The notes below the pieces were generated by a model. The model saw only the letters and a list, made by a program, of their open reading frames with translations. It was not told the DNA's origin and made no database searches. A DNA stretch of 64,000 bases, from assembly GCA_022510725.1 (NCBI GenBank), contig JAFLSW010000001.1, forward strand, positions 294,150 through 358,149, read 5' to 3'. A program made the translations under genes and the position numbers. The DNA comes from Lachnospiraceae bacterium. GTDB lineage: Bacteria; Bacillota; Clostridia; Lachnospirales; Lachnospiraceae. How positions within the stretch are numbered: position 1 is the stretch's first letter; each line of letters starts with the position of its first letter. Of the stretch, positions 19,942-30,433 are shown in pieces.

Positions 19942-20742
19942 TTGAAAAAGGAAGTGTTGGCAATAAAGAAGGTAACAGATTTATTGATCATTTTGCCCAT
20001 TACGCTTATGATAGCTTATTTTAGCGCAATCTATTTGTGGTATTTTATCTTATTTCCCAGTTATTTGGTTGATCCTGATCATTTAATGGAAAATAAACCT
20101 GTATGGGAAATGAAAGAAAGGTATTTTGGGAAGGAATATGAAAAAGAGCGTACAAGGGCCCTTATTTCACTAAATTACCAGATGTTTTGGAGAGGACAGA
20201 CTTCTCTTTTTGTTGTTCAGGACAGTGATGGTGCAGGCGATTGTCGGCTTGCCATATACAGTAGTATTGCCGCGGATCGGGGAATAAACAGTGAAATTGC
20301 CAAGGGCGATTGGATGATAACGATTTCTAACCTGATCCTATGGCATGACAGCAGTCGGCATATGGGTATTTGTGCAGACACATTGGAGGATACTCCGGTG
20401 GAAATCAGTGTTGGCTCCAAGGATTATGTGCTGGATGAAACAGAGGAATCCATAAGAGCCTTTGAAGAAGAAACCGGTCTGGATGCAGAGGGATATCTGG
20501 ATATGGTCCGTCTGATCCGGGAGGAATACCGGACCGATCTGAATACACTCATTGAAATGGACTATCAAAGAGTAAGATCCGGAATCATAAAAAGAGTATG
20601 CAATTTATCCCTTATATGGGGAATCTGGCTTATATTCTGTGCCCTTGTGCTTAAGTGGGACAAAATCTATGCGCTCTACAACAAGCGCTATGAAAAGAAG
20701 TTGGATGGATATATGGAAGACTTTGGAGAGGGGAAAATGTAA
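19942..20742 (+). CDS. Uncharacterised membrane protein, paralog A (start could be GTG 19954 or TTG 19957)
   Basis: Long ORF with N- and C-terminal TM segments; homologous to next gene. Confidence 0.7.
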   Translation: MKKEVLAIKKVTDLLIILPITLMIAYFSAIYLWYFILFPSYLVDPDHLMENKPVWEMKERYFGKEYEKERTRALISLNYQMFWRGQTSLFVVQDSDGAGDCRLAIYSSIAADRGINSEIAKGDWMITISNLILWHDSSRHMGICADTLEDTPVEISVGSKDYVLDETEESIRAFEEETGLDAEGYLDMVRLIREEYRTDLNTLIEMDYQRVRSGIIKRVCNLSLIWGIWLIFCALVLKWDKIYALYNKRYEKKLDGYMEDFGEGKM

Positions 20743-20748
20743 AGGGAA

Positions 20749-21534
20749 GTGATTATGATGAAGGGGAAAGATAATCTATTTGTTACGATCGTGGTCATAA
20801 CGACCATTATGTTTGGTATAAGTGCAAATTATCTGTATTGGTTCGTTATGTATCCTGAGTATTTGGGCGGAAATATACCTATTTGGGAAATGAAAGAAAG
20901 CGGCTTGGGAAACAGTGAATATTTTATTGACATAAACAAGCAATATTTATGGCGTGAAATAGATTCCATTTTTTATGTCAGCGGCATCGCCAGGGGTTCC
21001 CTTTTTGTGGAAGAGATGGAAGAAACCTGGCTGGCTGTAAACAGCAGAATTGTAAAGAATTGTAAAGTATCAGACGGTCAGATCCAGTGGCATATGGATC
21101 AGCAGGAGCAGGACAGGCATGAGTATGTGCATGTTTATGCGGATGTATTGGAGGATACGCCATTAGAAATAAAGATATCCATCAGAGCCGATGACGGTTC
21201 ACACAGCCTGAATGAATATACGCTGGATGAAACAGAGGAGTCCATAAGAGCCTTTGAAGAAGAAACCGGTCTGGATGCAGAAAAATACCTGGATACGATT
21301 CGACTGCTCCGGGAGGAATACCGGGCAGATTTGATCAAGCTGAGTAAAATACAGTATCGGAAAGCAAAAGTCAAAGTGCTGAAAACCCTTGGCAATATGT
21401 CGATCATTTGGGGAGTCTGGGGATTATTCAGTATTGTTACATTGAAGTGGGATATGATCTACGGACTTTATATGAGGAAATATGAGAAAAAATTAGACCG
21501 ATATATGAAAGAATTTGCGGAAGAAAGGCAGTAG
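20749..21534 (+). CDS. Uncharacterised membrane protein, paralog B
   Basis: Shares ETEESIRAFEEETGLDAExYLD...REEYRxDL and C-terminal topology with upstream gene. Confidence 0.75.
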   Translation: MIMMKGKDNLFVTIVVITTIMFGISANYLYWFVMYPEYLGGNIPIWEMKESGLGNSEYFIDINKQYLWREIDSIFYVSGIARGSLFVEEMEETWLAVNSRIVKNCKVSDGQIQWHMDQQEQDRHEYVHVYADVLEDTPLEIKISIRADDGSHSLNEYTLDETEESIRAFEEETGLDAEKYLDTIRLLREEYRADLIKLSKIQYRKAKVKVLKTLGNMSIIWGVWGLFSIVTLKWDMIYGLYMRKYEKKLDRYMKEFAEERQ

Positions 21535-21583
21535 GCACAAGGAATAGGGATTGTAGTTGCATCTAAAATAGGAGAAAAGCGTC

Positions 21584-22900
21584 ATGAAAGGAAAAGCATT
21601 CATATTTATTTTATCGATCACTTTATTGTTGACAGGCTGTCGGCAGGAAACCGAGGTGCAGTCGGAAATAGAAGAACAGGTAGCGGTATCTGACAATGAG
21701 ATTCCCGGAAATTCAGATGAAGCGCTTGGCAGTTATGAAGGAGAATGGCATCGTACAGATGTGGCATCCTATGAAGATGCAGAAATCCATATCACAAACT
21801 GGAAAGAAGGCGAATCCTTTGATGTAGTAGTGTATGTAATTTACACCACCCATCCGGGGCATTTAAGCGGAACGGCTACATTCTTAGATGAAAATACAGC
21901 AGTATTATATGATGAGGGAGCATTGGATTTCTTGGACAATGAAGAAAATGAGGAAGATTTAGGCGTATACTTCCACTTTTATCCGGATGAGATCCAAATT
22001 ACCCATGGCCAAAAAATAAGGCTGTGGTTTGGCTCCGGCGGAATTGCCACAGCAGAAGGCAGCTATATTCAGGGGGAGCCGGAGTATACAAATTGTACAG
22101 ATGTACGTGAAATTTTTTCGGCGCAGGAGCTGCAGCAGATCCGGGATCTTTTAGGCGACAGATATGAACCTTTATTTGAAGATGCCATTGTGTTAGGCAG
22201 GATAAATGGACAGGATATTGAAAATGGGCGATTATGGGAGGCTGTATGGCCGCCTCATGTTGCATGGTGCAATATCATAATCTATGATAATGGTGATATC
22301 TATATTGACGGTATGACTTTCAATGATGGAGAATATGAGTTTTTTACCAATACGAATGATACCCAAATGCCGGATATAAAAACATTAAAAAGCGGTAAAG
22401 TCAGCCGGGAACTCGGAACCCTTACATACAGTATGTCCCGGGAGGGAGAAAACTCTGTCCTGGTTGTGAAGGATGATGGGGGAAATGAATTATATTCGGA
22501 TGCATTTGAAACCGGTTACGAACCTGTAGTCAGCGTCATCGATCAGGACACGATTGAGATCGTTTACGGAAAAGGGGACTGGCACCAGTCCGTATTTGTA
22601 AACGGCAGAACAGGTCAGGTGTCCCCTGCAATCGATGATGTGCTTGCTGCCAACGGGAAAGTGGCGGTACATGCAGGATTCATGGATGGACAGATGAAGA
22701 TCATCATTGAGGATATTTATGATGAAGAAAAGGGATATAAAGAGATCATAGACGATTTTCCGCCTGTGGCAGTAGGTAAACATGCGGTAAAAGATGTCAC
22801 ATTTTTAGATGATGACCGGATCGAGATCAGCTACTATACGGGGCAGGATGAGAATGCGGATGGATGGACAGTAAAAACCGTTACGGTATCCCTGCCATGA
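21584..22900 (+). CDS. Putative lipoprotein
   Basis: MKGKAFIFILSITLLLTGCRQE lipobox. Confidence 0.75.
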   Translation: MKGKAFIFILSITLLLTGCRQETEVQSEIEEQVAVSDNEIPGNSDEALGSYEGEWHRTDVASYEDAEIHITNWKEGESFDVVVYVIYTTHPGHLSGTATFLDENTAVLYDEGALDFLDNEENEEDLGVYFHFYPDEIQITHGQKIRLWFGSGGIATAEGSYIQGEPEYTNCTDVREIFSAQELQQIRDLLGDRYEPLFEDAIVLGRINGQDIENGRLWEAVWPPHVAWCNIIIYDNGDIYIDGMTFNDGEYEFFTNTNDTQMPDIKTLKSGKVSRELGTLTYSMSREGENSVLVVKDDGGNELYSDAFETGYEPVVSVIDQDTIEIVYGKGDWHQSVFVNGRTGQVSPAIDDVLAANGKVAVHAGFMDGQMKIIIEDIYDEEKGYKEIIDDFPPVAVGKHAVKDVTFLDDDRIEISYYTGQDENADGWTVKTVTVSLP

Positions 22901-22927
22901 AAACGGGATCATAAGGAGAGAAAAATT

Positions 22928-23263
22928 ATGGAGTTTTATTATGAAAGCCACTATGCAATCGATCTTTGCAGAGAGTATATAAAGCACGATAATGTCTATG
23001 ATAAATTTTCTTATACCTGGGAAGAAAACGAGGATCATTTTCTCATTACATTTTTGGAATTTAAAAACAGCATACGGAGTCTGCAAAATTCTCCCAAGCC
23101 CACCTTTAAAGTGGTGTTTGAAGATCTGGGCACAAAGACCGGCATACATGTAGAATTTATCAAGGCTTTTTTACAGCCCACACCATTTGTTTTTCCCAAG
23201 GAAAGTGATGAATTCTGGAAGAGGAAGCTGGATGCGGAAAAGATTTCATCGGAACAGAAATGA
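22928..23263 (+). CDS. Hypothetical protein
   Basis: Operonic ORF with RBS; 4-bp ATGA overlap with next ORF. Confidence 0.6.
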   Translation: MEFYYESHYAIDLCREYIKHDNVYDKFSYTWEENEDHFLITFLEFKNSIRSLQNSPKPTFKVVFEDLGTKTGIHVEFIKAFLQPTPFVFPKESDEFWKRKLDAEKISSEQK

Positions 23264-23751
23264 TCAGAGGTGTATTCTTTATGAAAGCTTTGAAAATTAC
23301 AGCAATCACATTTTTGGGTATTGTCATAGCAGTAATATTGCTGTTTGCAGGATATGAGATCCTGGGCATATTTGTAAATCAACATGCCGCGGATAAACAG
23401 GAAAAGGCCCTTATGGGTATCATGGACGCTTCTGACACAGAGCTGTTGGACCATTATACTTTTGTAGGAAATTCCAGCGGCACAGGCAATCATGTAGACC
23501 TGTTGACCTTGATAATCGTAAAGGCGGAAGAGAAAGGCGTCATAGAAAAGGCCCTTGAAGAAGCGTATGAAGAAACGGGAACCTTTCCTTTGGAATATTT
23601 TACCGTTACCCCTCTTAGTCTATCTAAAGACAGCTATGATCCTTATGCAAGGTTTATGGATGAAATGACCATACCGGAGGATATGGAAAACTGCTATCTC
23701 ATTTCTTATTGTGATTCTGCGCCTTTTGCGGATAATATCATAGGGCACTAA
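23260..23751 (+). CDS. Hypothetical membrane-anchored protein
   Basis: N-terminal TM, ATGA coupling. Confidence 0.6.
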   Translation: MIRGVFFMKALKITAITFLGIVIAVILLFAGYEILGIFVNQHAADKQEKALMGIMDASDTELLDHYTFVGNSSGTGNHVDLLTLIIVKAEEKGVIEKALEEAYEETGTFPLEYFTVTPLSLSKDSYDPYARFMDEMTIPEDMENCYLISYCDSAPFADNIIGH

Positions 23752-23872
23752 GATTGTCCTTATCATGATCGTGTTGAATATTTTTTCCATAAATATTTAT
23801 CAGTTTATTCGTATTATGAATAGAAAGGCTTGAAAAGCATTTCATGATGTCTGATAAATAGGAGGAAAGAAT

Positions 23873-24424
23873 ATGAAGAAAAAACTGATTCGGTTATTGG
23901 CTGTACTTTTTGGAGTGATCATCGTAGGATTTGTGCTTTGGGCAGTTGTTGCTTCTGCGCAATTTACGATAGAAAACGAGATGAGAAAAAAGAGAAATAA
24001 TGAGCGGACAAATGAAGAGTACATGGACTTTTTGCGGGACAATCAGGAGGACTTTGAATATGTGGCAAGGATCATGCAGGGCATGGAAGAAATATCATGG
24101 ATATATGTTGGGAAAACAAATCCAAATTATGAGAAAAATGGGATTAAAACAGTAAGGATTGATGACTATTATTATACCAATAATCAAAAAATAGCGGATA
24201 AAGCAGCAGAGGATCAGGAGTTTTATGAACATCTGATCAATTTAAAAAATCTGGACTTAATCTATAGCATCGTGACTTACGGCGATGGTGAGGTCATGTT
24301 TGATTTTTATCAGTTTCCGGAAGATTACCATGGCGGTGTGCAGTATGTAGAACAGGCAGAAGATGATTTCCCGTATTATAAAATTGATGAGCATTGGGAA
24401 TTGATGATGATGCCTAATATGTAG
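23873..24424 (+). CDS. Hypothetical membrane-anchored protein
   Basis: AGGAGG RBS, N-terminal TM. Confidence 0.65.
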   Translation: MKKKLIRLLAVLFGVIIVGFVLWAVVASAQFTIENEMRKKRNNERTNEEYMDFLRDNQEDFEYVARIMQGMEEISWIYVGKTNPNYEKNGIKTVRIDDYYYTNNQKIADKAAEDQEFYEHLINLKNLDLIYSIVTYGDGEVMFDFYQFPEDYHGGVQYVEQAEDDFPYYKIDEHWELMMMPNM

Positions 24425-24454
24425 GAGATAAAATGGAAAAGGAGCAAAATACAT

Positions 24455-25081
24455 ATGAGCGAAAAGCAAAAGACCATATTTAAGACTATGATGATCCAAT
24501 CGATCCTTGTTTCAGTTGTGTTCATGTTAAGCCGGGCTTTTTCATGGGTGCTTTATGACGCTTTGGGTCTGTTCATTTATGCTCCTTATACATTGCTTTT
24601 ATTTATTATAATGGGAATCTCTTTTATCGCTTCTTTGGTTTATGCCATTTCAGGCTGTGTGAATCAAAAAATAGTAAAAGCGGTCTGTCCACTGTTAGTC
24701 TGCTTCTGGAGTGTGGTATTGACCTTTCTTCTTTTTAGTGAAAGTCGGTTACGCTTCTATAATTACAAATTTTATGAGAAAAAGAGGGAGGCCTATATAG
24801 AGTATGTCATAAACAACGACAGAAGAGTGGGGGAAGGCGGTCAGATAGAATTTCGTGATACGGACCAAAAAACGCTGCCTTTTGATAAATCTGTTTCTTT
24901 CATATCCAATGGAGATATGACGGGGATCTATTTTCAAACCGATCCGGGTCTGTTGGATGAATCCTCCGGATATTTGTACATATTGGATGGGAATCTGCAT
25001 ACCAAGCCTCATCTTGTTTCGTATATGGTAGTAAATCAGCAGTTTAACGGTGGTTGGTACTATGTGGGTATACATTGGTAA
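24455..25081 (+). CDS. Hypothetical membrane protein
   Basis: Three TM-like segments then soluble domain. Confidence 0.6.
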   Translation: MSEKQKTIFKTMMIQSILVSVVFMLSRAFSWVLYDALGLFIYAPYTLLLFIIMGISFIASLVYAISGCVNQKIVKAVCPLLVCFWSVVLTFLLFSESRLRFYNYKFYEKKREAYIEYVINNDRRVGEGGQIEFRDTDQKTLPFDKSVSFISNGDMTGIYFQTDPGLLDESSGYLYILDGNLHTKPHLVSYMVVNQQFNGGWYYVGIHW

Positions 25082-25093
25082 AGGAGGAATAGG

Positions 25094-25537
25094 ATGATGT
25101 ATGTCTTTTTCTTTTTATGTATAGCCGGTCTTATCATAGGAATATTGTCTTTGGTGTGCATTTATGTAACAGTTAGAGATAAGATAAGGAAAGTGAAGGG
25201 GCAGAAATTAATAGGGACCAAAATAAGCAGCAGGAAGATCGATACCGGAATAGGCTCTTATTATCATATGGAAGTAGCATATAGGCTAAATGGTGCTGAG
25301 TGCAGGCAGAGGCTGCTCTCCACTTCCCAAAAGTTCATGGATTACAAGATAAATGAACCCATCCCACTGCTCTATATGGCAAAGAGCAATAAAGTCTATT
25401 GGGCAAAAGATAATCGTGTGGGAAAGGTTTTTAAATTTACATTTGCAGCCATGTATGTTCTCTATTGGGCCTTTCTTGCCGGCTTTCTTCTGGTAGCGCT
25501 TTGGACATGTGCGTTCCTCTATTCGTTTACAAGATAA
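25094..25537 (+). CDS. DUF3592-like membrane protein
   Basis: TM-domain-TM layout, YHMEVAYRLNGAECRQRL...VYWAKDN. Confidence 0.55.
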   Translation: MMYVFFFLCIAGLIIGILSLVCIYVTVRDKIRKVKGQKLIGTKISSRKIDTGIGSYYHMEVAYRLNGAECRQRLLSTSQKFMDYKINEPIPLLYMAKSNKVYWAKDNRVGKVFKFTFAAMYVLYWAFLAGFLLVALWTCAFLYSFTR

Positions 25538-25601
25538 AAGGAATATGATATAATTTTGTAGATAAATAAGTTTATTTTGATTCTTATGGAGGAAGTCAGC
25601 T

Positions 25602-27089
25602 ATGGGTAAAACAAAAAAAGCATATATGAGTGAGTTGGAGCGGGTCAATAGGACGGTATTTCTCTGCTACATGATAGAGGTCATTACCATATGGCTGGCT
25701 TATATTCTGGAAGTGGTAAAAGGCAGCAGGACAATAGGATATTTTCTTGCTTTTTCCGCCACAGTTTGGATCCCGGCCGTTATTTTGATAGTCTTGATCA
25801 AGACAAAACCGGATTCCAGATATTTTAGGGTCGTTTTGATTCCCGGTTTTGCCGTTATGTATACATTTGCATTGTACACCACTACAAACAAGCTTACATT
25901 TGTATATGCTATGCCCATGCTGCTTGCTGTTACCATGTACAACTCGGTACAGGTTTCCCTGTTGTCCAGTATAGCAGCCACACTTTTAAATCTGATACAG
26001 GTGATCTATATTGCTGTAACAAGAGGAATGACACCGGAAGATACGGCAACGGCTGAGATCCAGGTATTGATCATGGTATTTGTCGGCGCTTATGCCATCA
26101 TCCTGAATAAATCCGCACAGGCCGGCAATGCAGACAAATTGGCTCAGGTGGAAGCCCAGAAAGAGCAGACAGCCATGCTGTTAAACAGTATTGTTACTTT
26201 GTCAGGCAATATTACGCAGGGTATTTTTGATGTTAAGAATCATATGGAAAATCTGGGCGATTCCGCTTCTAAGAGCTTAAGTGCCATGGAAGAGGTGACA
26301 CAGGGAAGTGCGGAAACTGCAGAATCCGTCCAGTCTCAGCTGACTAAAACAGAAGAGATCCAGAACCACATTCATAAAGTAGAGAAGGCAACTTCTACTA
26401 TTGTTCATAATGTGGATGAAACAAGAGATGCTATTTCCCAGGGAAATGCCACGCTTCGGACTATGTTGGATCAGGTGAAAACAACCGAAAGATACAGCAA
26501 CAGAGTGGCAGAAGAGCTTTCCAAGTTGGATGAATACACCCAGCAGATGCACTCCATTGTAGAATTGATCAATAATGTAGCAGATCAGACCTCTTTGCTT
26601 TCTTTAAATGCCAGCATTGAGGCGGCAAGAGCCGGCGAGGCCGGAAGAGGCTTTGCGGTTGTGGCATCAGAAATTTCTTCTCTGGCAGGTCAGACCCAGG
26701 ATGCGACTGAAAATATTGAAACTCTGATCCAGAATATCTCTAATAAATTGGAAAGTGTCATCGGTGCTATCAACACGCTGGTAGACGCAAATAACGAGCA
26801 GACCGGAAGCGCAATGAGTACAGAGGAAAGCTTTACAGTCATTGCAGATAAGGTGACTTCTATTACAGCGAATGCTCACGAACTGAGCCAGATCGTAAAA
26901 CTGTTAGCAGTGGCAAATGAAGGCATTGTGGAAAGCGTTCAGAATATTTCCGCTATTACGGAAGAAGTTTCCGCTCATGCAAATGAGACCTATGCAAGCA
27001 GCAATGAGAATACAAGGATTGTAAAAGAGGTTGGCGATATTGTAGAAAGGCTTAGCCGCCAGGCACAGGAATTGGCGGAACATCGTTAG
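25602..27089 (+). CDS. Methyl-accepting chemotaxis protein
   Basis: Signalling hairpin [40 protein letters not shown]. Confidence 0.95.
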   Translation: MGKTKKAYMSELERVNRTVFLCYMIEVITIWLAYILEVVKGSRTIGYFLAFSATVWIPAVILIVLIKTKPDSRYFRVVLIPGFAVMYTFALYTTTNKLTFVYAMPMLLAVTMYNSVQVSLLSSIAATLLNLIQVIYIAVTRGMTPEDTATAEIQVLIMVFVGAYAIILNKSAQAGNADKLAQVEAQKEQTAMLLNSIVTLSGNITQGIFDVKNHMENLGDSASKSLSAMEEVTQGSAETAESVQSQLTKTEEIQNHIHKVEKATSTIVHNVDETRDAISQGNATLRTMLDQVKTTERYSNRVAEELSKLDEYTQQMHSIVELINNVADQTSLLSLNASIEAARAGEAGRGFAVVASEISSLAGQTQDATENIETLIQNISNKLESVIGAINTLVDANNEQTGSAMSTEESFTVIADKVTSITANAHELSQIVKLLAVANEGIVESVQNISAITEEVSAHANETYASSNENTRIVKEVGDIVERLSRQAQELAEHR

Positions 27090-27102
27090 AAAGGAAGCGG
27101 CA

Positions 27103-29259
27103 ATGCAGGAAATACTGGTATTGTATTATCTGGTCGCTCTGATAGCGGCATTGATCCTACTGAAAGCTTATAAAAGAAATACCGTGATCGGTACAAAAAT
27201 TGGCAAGGTAATGCTTGCCACTTTTTTGCTGGTCGTATTTTATTCCTTTCAGATCAATGGCGCTTCTTATTTTGTAAAGTCTATTGCCCTAAGCCTTTCC
27301 TTTATTACCATGGATATTATGGTGTTGTTGTTCCTGGATTACATTCTGGAATTTATCGGATGGCGGGATAAACTGGCAAGACCCATGTTTTTGGGGACCA
27401 TTGCATATGGGGTAGTGGATATTGCTTTTATGTTGATCAATCCCTACTATGAAATTGCGTTGGGATACAATACGGTTTCCTTTGGAGAAGATTTTGTATT
27501 GACCTATGTGCCGAAGATGCCTTATATTCTGCACAATATTTATGTTGTGGCAGTGGTAGCTGCCTCCATTCTCCTGTTGGTATTAAAGTGCAGGGAGATT
27601 CCAAAGGTTTATTGGAAACGCTACTATATCCTCATAGCAGGTATAGTGGTAGCGGCTTTTGTCAATGTGATCAACCTGAATATGATGGAGGTAATCCCGG
27701 TAGATATTTCTCCCGCCTTGTATTGCGTGGTGGGGATTTTAATGTATTACAATACATTTCATTATCTTCCCATGGTTACCTTAAGTCTGACCAAAAGGAT
27801 GATCTTGAATTATTTAAGCGAACCGGTTGTATTGTTCGACTATGAAGGATTTCTTACAGATTACAGTAAGGATATCCTTACTGTAATGCCCAATACCCGT
27901 TTTGAAATAGGCGTCCTGACCATGGACGCTTTTCTTGCTGAAGGTAAATTTAAGGGGTTCCGCAATTTAGAGCAAGACCAAGATTTTGAATGGGCTGCCA
28001 AAATCGGAAAAGATTCCCATATTTATCAGTGTAAATTCAAGTGTATGAAAGATTCCAAAGGGCGCAGCATCGGAAAGATATTTGTTTTTAATGATATTAC
28101 TTCCATGCGGAATACTTTCTTCGAGTTAGAGCGGTCTATTATGTATGATCCTTTGACCGGTTTTTATAATAAGCAGGCATATTTGAATCAGGTGCCCCAA
28201 TGGAATGACAGCAGGTATTGGCCGGTGGCTCTTGTGGTATGCAATATCAACGGCCTGAGAAATATAAACGATCAGTTTGGAACGGAATATGGGGATGCGC
28301 TCATGAAACAGCTCGCCCGGTTGATCCGTATCAATGTTGGCGAAGAAACTTATGCCGCAAAACTGGATAATGGAGATCTGTTAGCTGTTTTAGAGGGAAA
28401 ATCCCATGAAGATGCAGCCGATATTTTTGAAAAGATCAAACAGGATGCGGAGTCTTTATTCGGAGAGGAAAATCCCGTTCATATTGAGTATGGTATTGCA
28501 GTAAAAGAGCGGGAAGATGTGACCATGGAACGGATTCTTTCCGATGCCCGTACCAGTATGCAGAATAAGAAGATGCTCAGGGATAACTCTGCAAGCAGTT
28601 CTTTGGTAGACTCCTTAAGACAGACCTTAAGTGAAAGCGATTATGAGACAGAAGAACATGTGGAGCGTACCAGGGAGATGGCGGCTCGTCTTGGCAAACG
28701 CCTGAATCTTTCCGATTCCGATATTGGTAAGTTGGAACTTCTGGCAGTTCTTCACGATATTGGCAAAGTGGCTATTCCGCATCATGTCCTTGTAAAGAAG
28801 GGCAAGTTGAATGATGAAGAATTTAAGATCATGCAGCAACATACCATTAAGGGTTATCGTATTGCAAAATCTTCGCCAGAATTGGGAGATATTGCCGAGT
28901 GTATCTTGTCCCACCATGAAAAGTGGGATGGAACCGGCTATCCCAACCGGTTGAGAGGAGAAGATATCCCGCTGCTTGCAAGGATCATTTCCGCAGTGGA
29001 TTCCCATGATGTTATGGTACATAACAGGCCTTATCATCAGGCCATGCCGGAAGAGGATGCCATTAAGGAATTGCGCCGTTGTGCAGGTACGCAGTTTGAT
29101 CCCCATATTGTGGAAGTGTTTACCCAAATGTTGGAAGAAGAGGAATTGCCCCGTATAAAAGAAGAACGGGAAAAGGAAAAGCAGGAAGCGGAAAATGCCG
29201 CAAAAGAAGTAGCGGCCAATATTTTAGCCAAAGAACAGGAAAATAAGGAAGTGTCATAA
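27103..29259 (+). CDS. 7TM-type sensor with degenerate GGDEF and C-terminal HD-GYP phosphodiesterase
   Basis: DPLTGFYNKQAYL ... KLDNGDLLA (GGDEF site degenerate) ... HDIGKVAIP ... HHEKWDGTGYPNRL. Confidence 0.9.
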   Translation: MQEILVLYYLVALIAALILLKAYKRNTVIGTKIGKVMLATFLLVVFYSFQINGASYFVKSIALSLSFITMDIMVLLFLDYILEFIGWRDKLARPMFLGTIAYGVVDIAFMLINPYYEIALGYNTVSFGEDFVLTYVPKMPYILHNIYVVAVVAASILLLVLKCREIPKVYWKRYYILIAGIVVAAFVNVINLNMMEVIPVDISPALYCVVGILMYYNTFHYLPMVTLSLTKRMILNYLSEPVVLFDYEGFLTDYSKDILTVMPNTRFEIGVLTMDAFLAEGKFKGFRNLEQDQDFEWAAKIGKDSHIYQCKFKCMKDSKGRSIGKIFVFNDITSMRNTFFELERSIMYDPLTGFYNKQAYLNQVPQWNDSRYWPVALVVCNINGLRNINDQFGTEYGDALMKQLARLIRINVGEETYAAKLDNGDLLAVLEGKSHEDAADIFEKIKQDAESLFGEENPVHIEYGIAVKEREDVTMERILSDARTSMQNKKMLRDNSASSSLVDSLRQTLSESDYETEEHVERTREMAARLGKRLNLSDSDIGKLELLAVLHDIGKVAIPHHVLVKKGKLNDEEFKIMQQHTIKGYRIAKSSPELGDIAECILSHHEKWDGTGYPNRLRGEDIPLLARIISAVDSHDVMVHNRPYHQAMPEEDAIKELRRCAGTQFDPHIVEVFTQMLEEEELPRIKEEREKEKQEAENAAKEVAANILAKEQENKEVS

Positions 29260-29493
29260 ATGCGGGAAATGGCATTTAAAATGGAGCGGGATGGATTTTT
29301 GCATACAGGAGACAAAGTTACTGTGACCGAAGGTGTTTTGCCCAGCAGCTATTATTATACCATCAATCCTTCCCTTGCCATGTCGGGCAATATTCCTTTC
29401 AGGGAGAGGCTTAAAGCAAAAGAAGGGGTTATTACGGATATTGTAGAAAATGACCGGGGGTTCTATGTCACAGTCAGATTTGAGGAAGACTGA
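29260..29493 (+). CDS. Small conserved hypothetical protein
   Basis: 77-aa ORF directly after HD-GYP gene. Confidence 0.6.
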   Translation: MREMAFKMERDGFLHTGDKVTVTEGVLPSSYYYTINPSLAMSGNIPFRERLKAKEGVITDIVENDRGFYVTVRFEED

Positions 29494-29541
29494 AATAGGC
29501 TGTTTGTATGATCGCGGTAAGAATGAAAAGTTTTTATAAAA

Positions 29542-29937
29542 ATGGAGGGACACAGTATGTTACAAAAAATCAGTACAGACAAGGCACCGGCTGCCATCGG
29601 TCCTTATTCACAGGGGATTATTGCCGGAGATTTTCTTTTTGCGTCAGGACAGATTCCGATCATTCCGGAAACAGGAGAACTGGCGACAGGAGATATTACC
29701 GTACAGGCTGAGCAGGTTATGAAAAATGTTGGAGCGCTGCTAACAGAAGCCGGCGTGTCCTATCAGAATGTGGTAAAATCCGGCTGCTTCTTGGCAGATA
29801 TGAATGATTTCGCTGCTTTTAATGAAGTTTATGCAAAGTATTTTACCGATACACCGCCTGCAAGAAGCTGTGTAGCTGTTAAGACACTACCTAAAAATGT
29901 ACTTTGTGAAGTAGAAGTCATTGCATATTTAAAATAA
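29542..29937 (+). CDS. RidA family reactive intermediate/imine deaminase (probable start ATG 29557)
   Basis: TDKAPAAIGPYSQGI...FASGQIP...ARSCVAVKTLPKNVLCEVEVIA. Confidence 0.95.
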   Translation: MEGHSMLQKISTDKAPAAIGPYSQGIIAGDFLFASGQIPIIPETGELATGDITVQAEQVMKNVGALLTEAGVSYQNVVKSGCFLADMNDFAAFNEVYAKYFTDTPPARSCVAVKTLPKNVLCEVEVIAYLK

Positions 29938-29949
29938 TTGAAAATCTTG

Positions 29950-29985
29950 ACCGGCGCATTCCCAAAAGGATGCGCCGGTTTTGTT
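29950..29985 (+). terminator. Rho-independent terminator after ridA
   Basis: ACCGGCGCAT-TCCCAAAAGG-ATGCGCCGGT-TTTGTTG. Confidence 0.9.
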
Positions 29986-30014
29986 GTATAATTAACCATA
30001 TCCTGGGCATCCTA
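29985..30014 (+). promoter_or_regulatory. Sigma-G-like forespore promoter for spoVAE
   Basis: TGTATA (29985-29990), 17 bp, CATCCTA (30008-30014), 31 bp before ATG. Confidence 0.6.
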
Positions 30015-30044
30015 GAACAGAATCTTAATAGAAAGAGGAGTTTT

Positions 30045-30404
30045 ATGATGCAGTATGTTATTGCTTTTTTAGTTGGGGGAGTGATCTGTGCCCTGGCACA
30101 GATCTTAATGGAAAAAACCAAAATGCTTCCCGGAAGGATCATGGTCTTACTGGTTTGTCTGGGAGCCGTCATCAGCTTCTTTGGCTGGTACGAGCCTTTT
30201 GTAGAATTTGCCGGCGCAGGAGCCAGTGTGCCCCTTTTGGGCTTTGGCAATGTGCTCATGAAGGGTGTGAAAGAAGCGGTAGACGAAAATGGTTTTATCG
30301 GTCTGTTCTTAGGGGGCTTTAAATCGGGAGCCGCAGGCTGTGCCGCAGCCTTGATCTTTGCCTATCTGGTATCTCTGGTTTCCAAGCCCAGGATCAGAAA
30401 GTGA
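30045..30404 (+). CDS. spoVAE: Stage V sporulation protein AE
   Basis: AFLVGGVICALAQILMEKTKM...FAGAGASVPLLGFGNVL; GAGGAG RBS. Confidence 0.92.
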   Translation: MMQYVIAFLVGGVICALAQILMEKTKMLPGRIMVLLVCLGAVISFFGWYEPFVEFAGAGASVPLLGFGNVLMKGVKEAVDENGFIGLFLGGFKSGAAGCAAALIFAYLVSLVSKPRIRK

Positions 30405-30433
30405 TCTGGCAGTGGTCCGGAAGGAAATACGGA

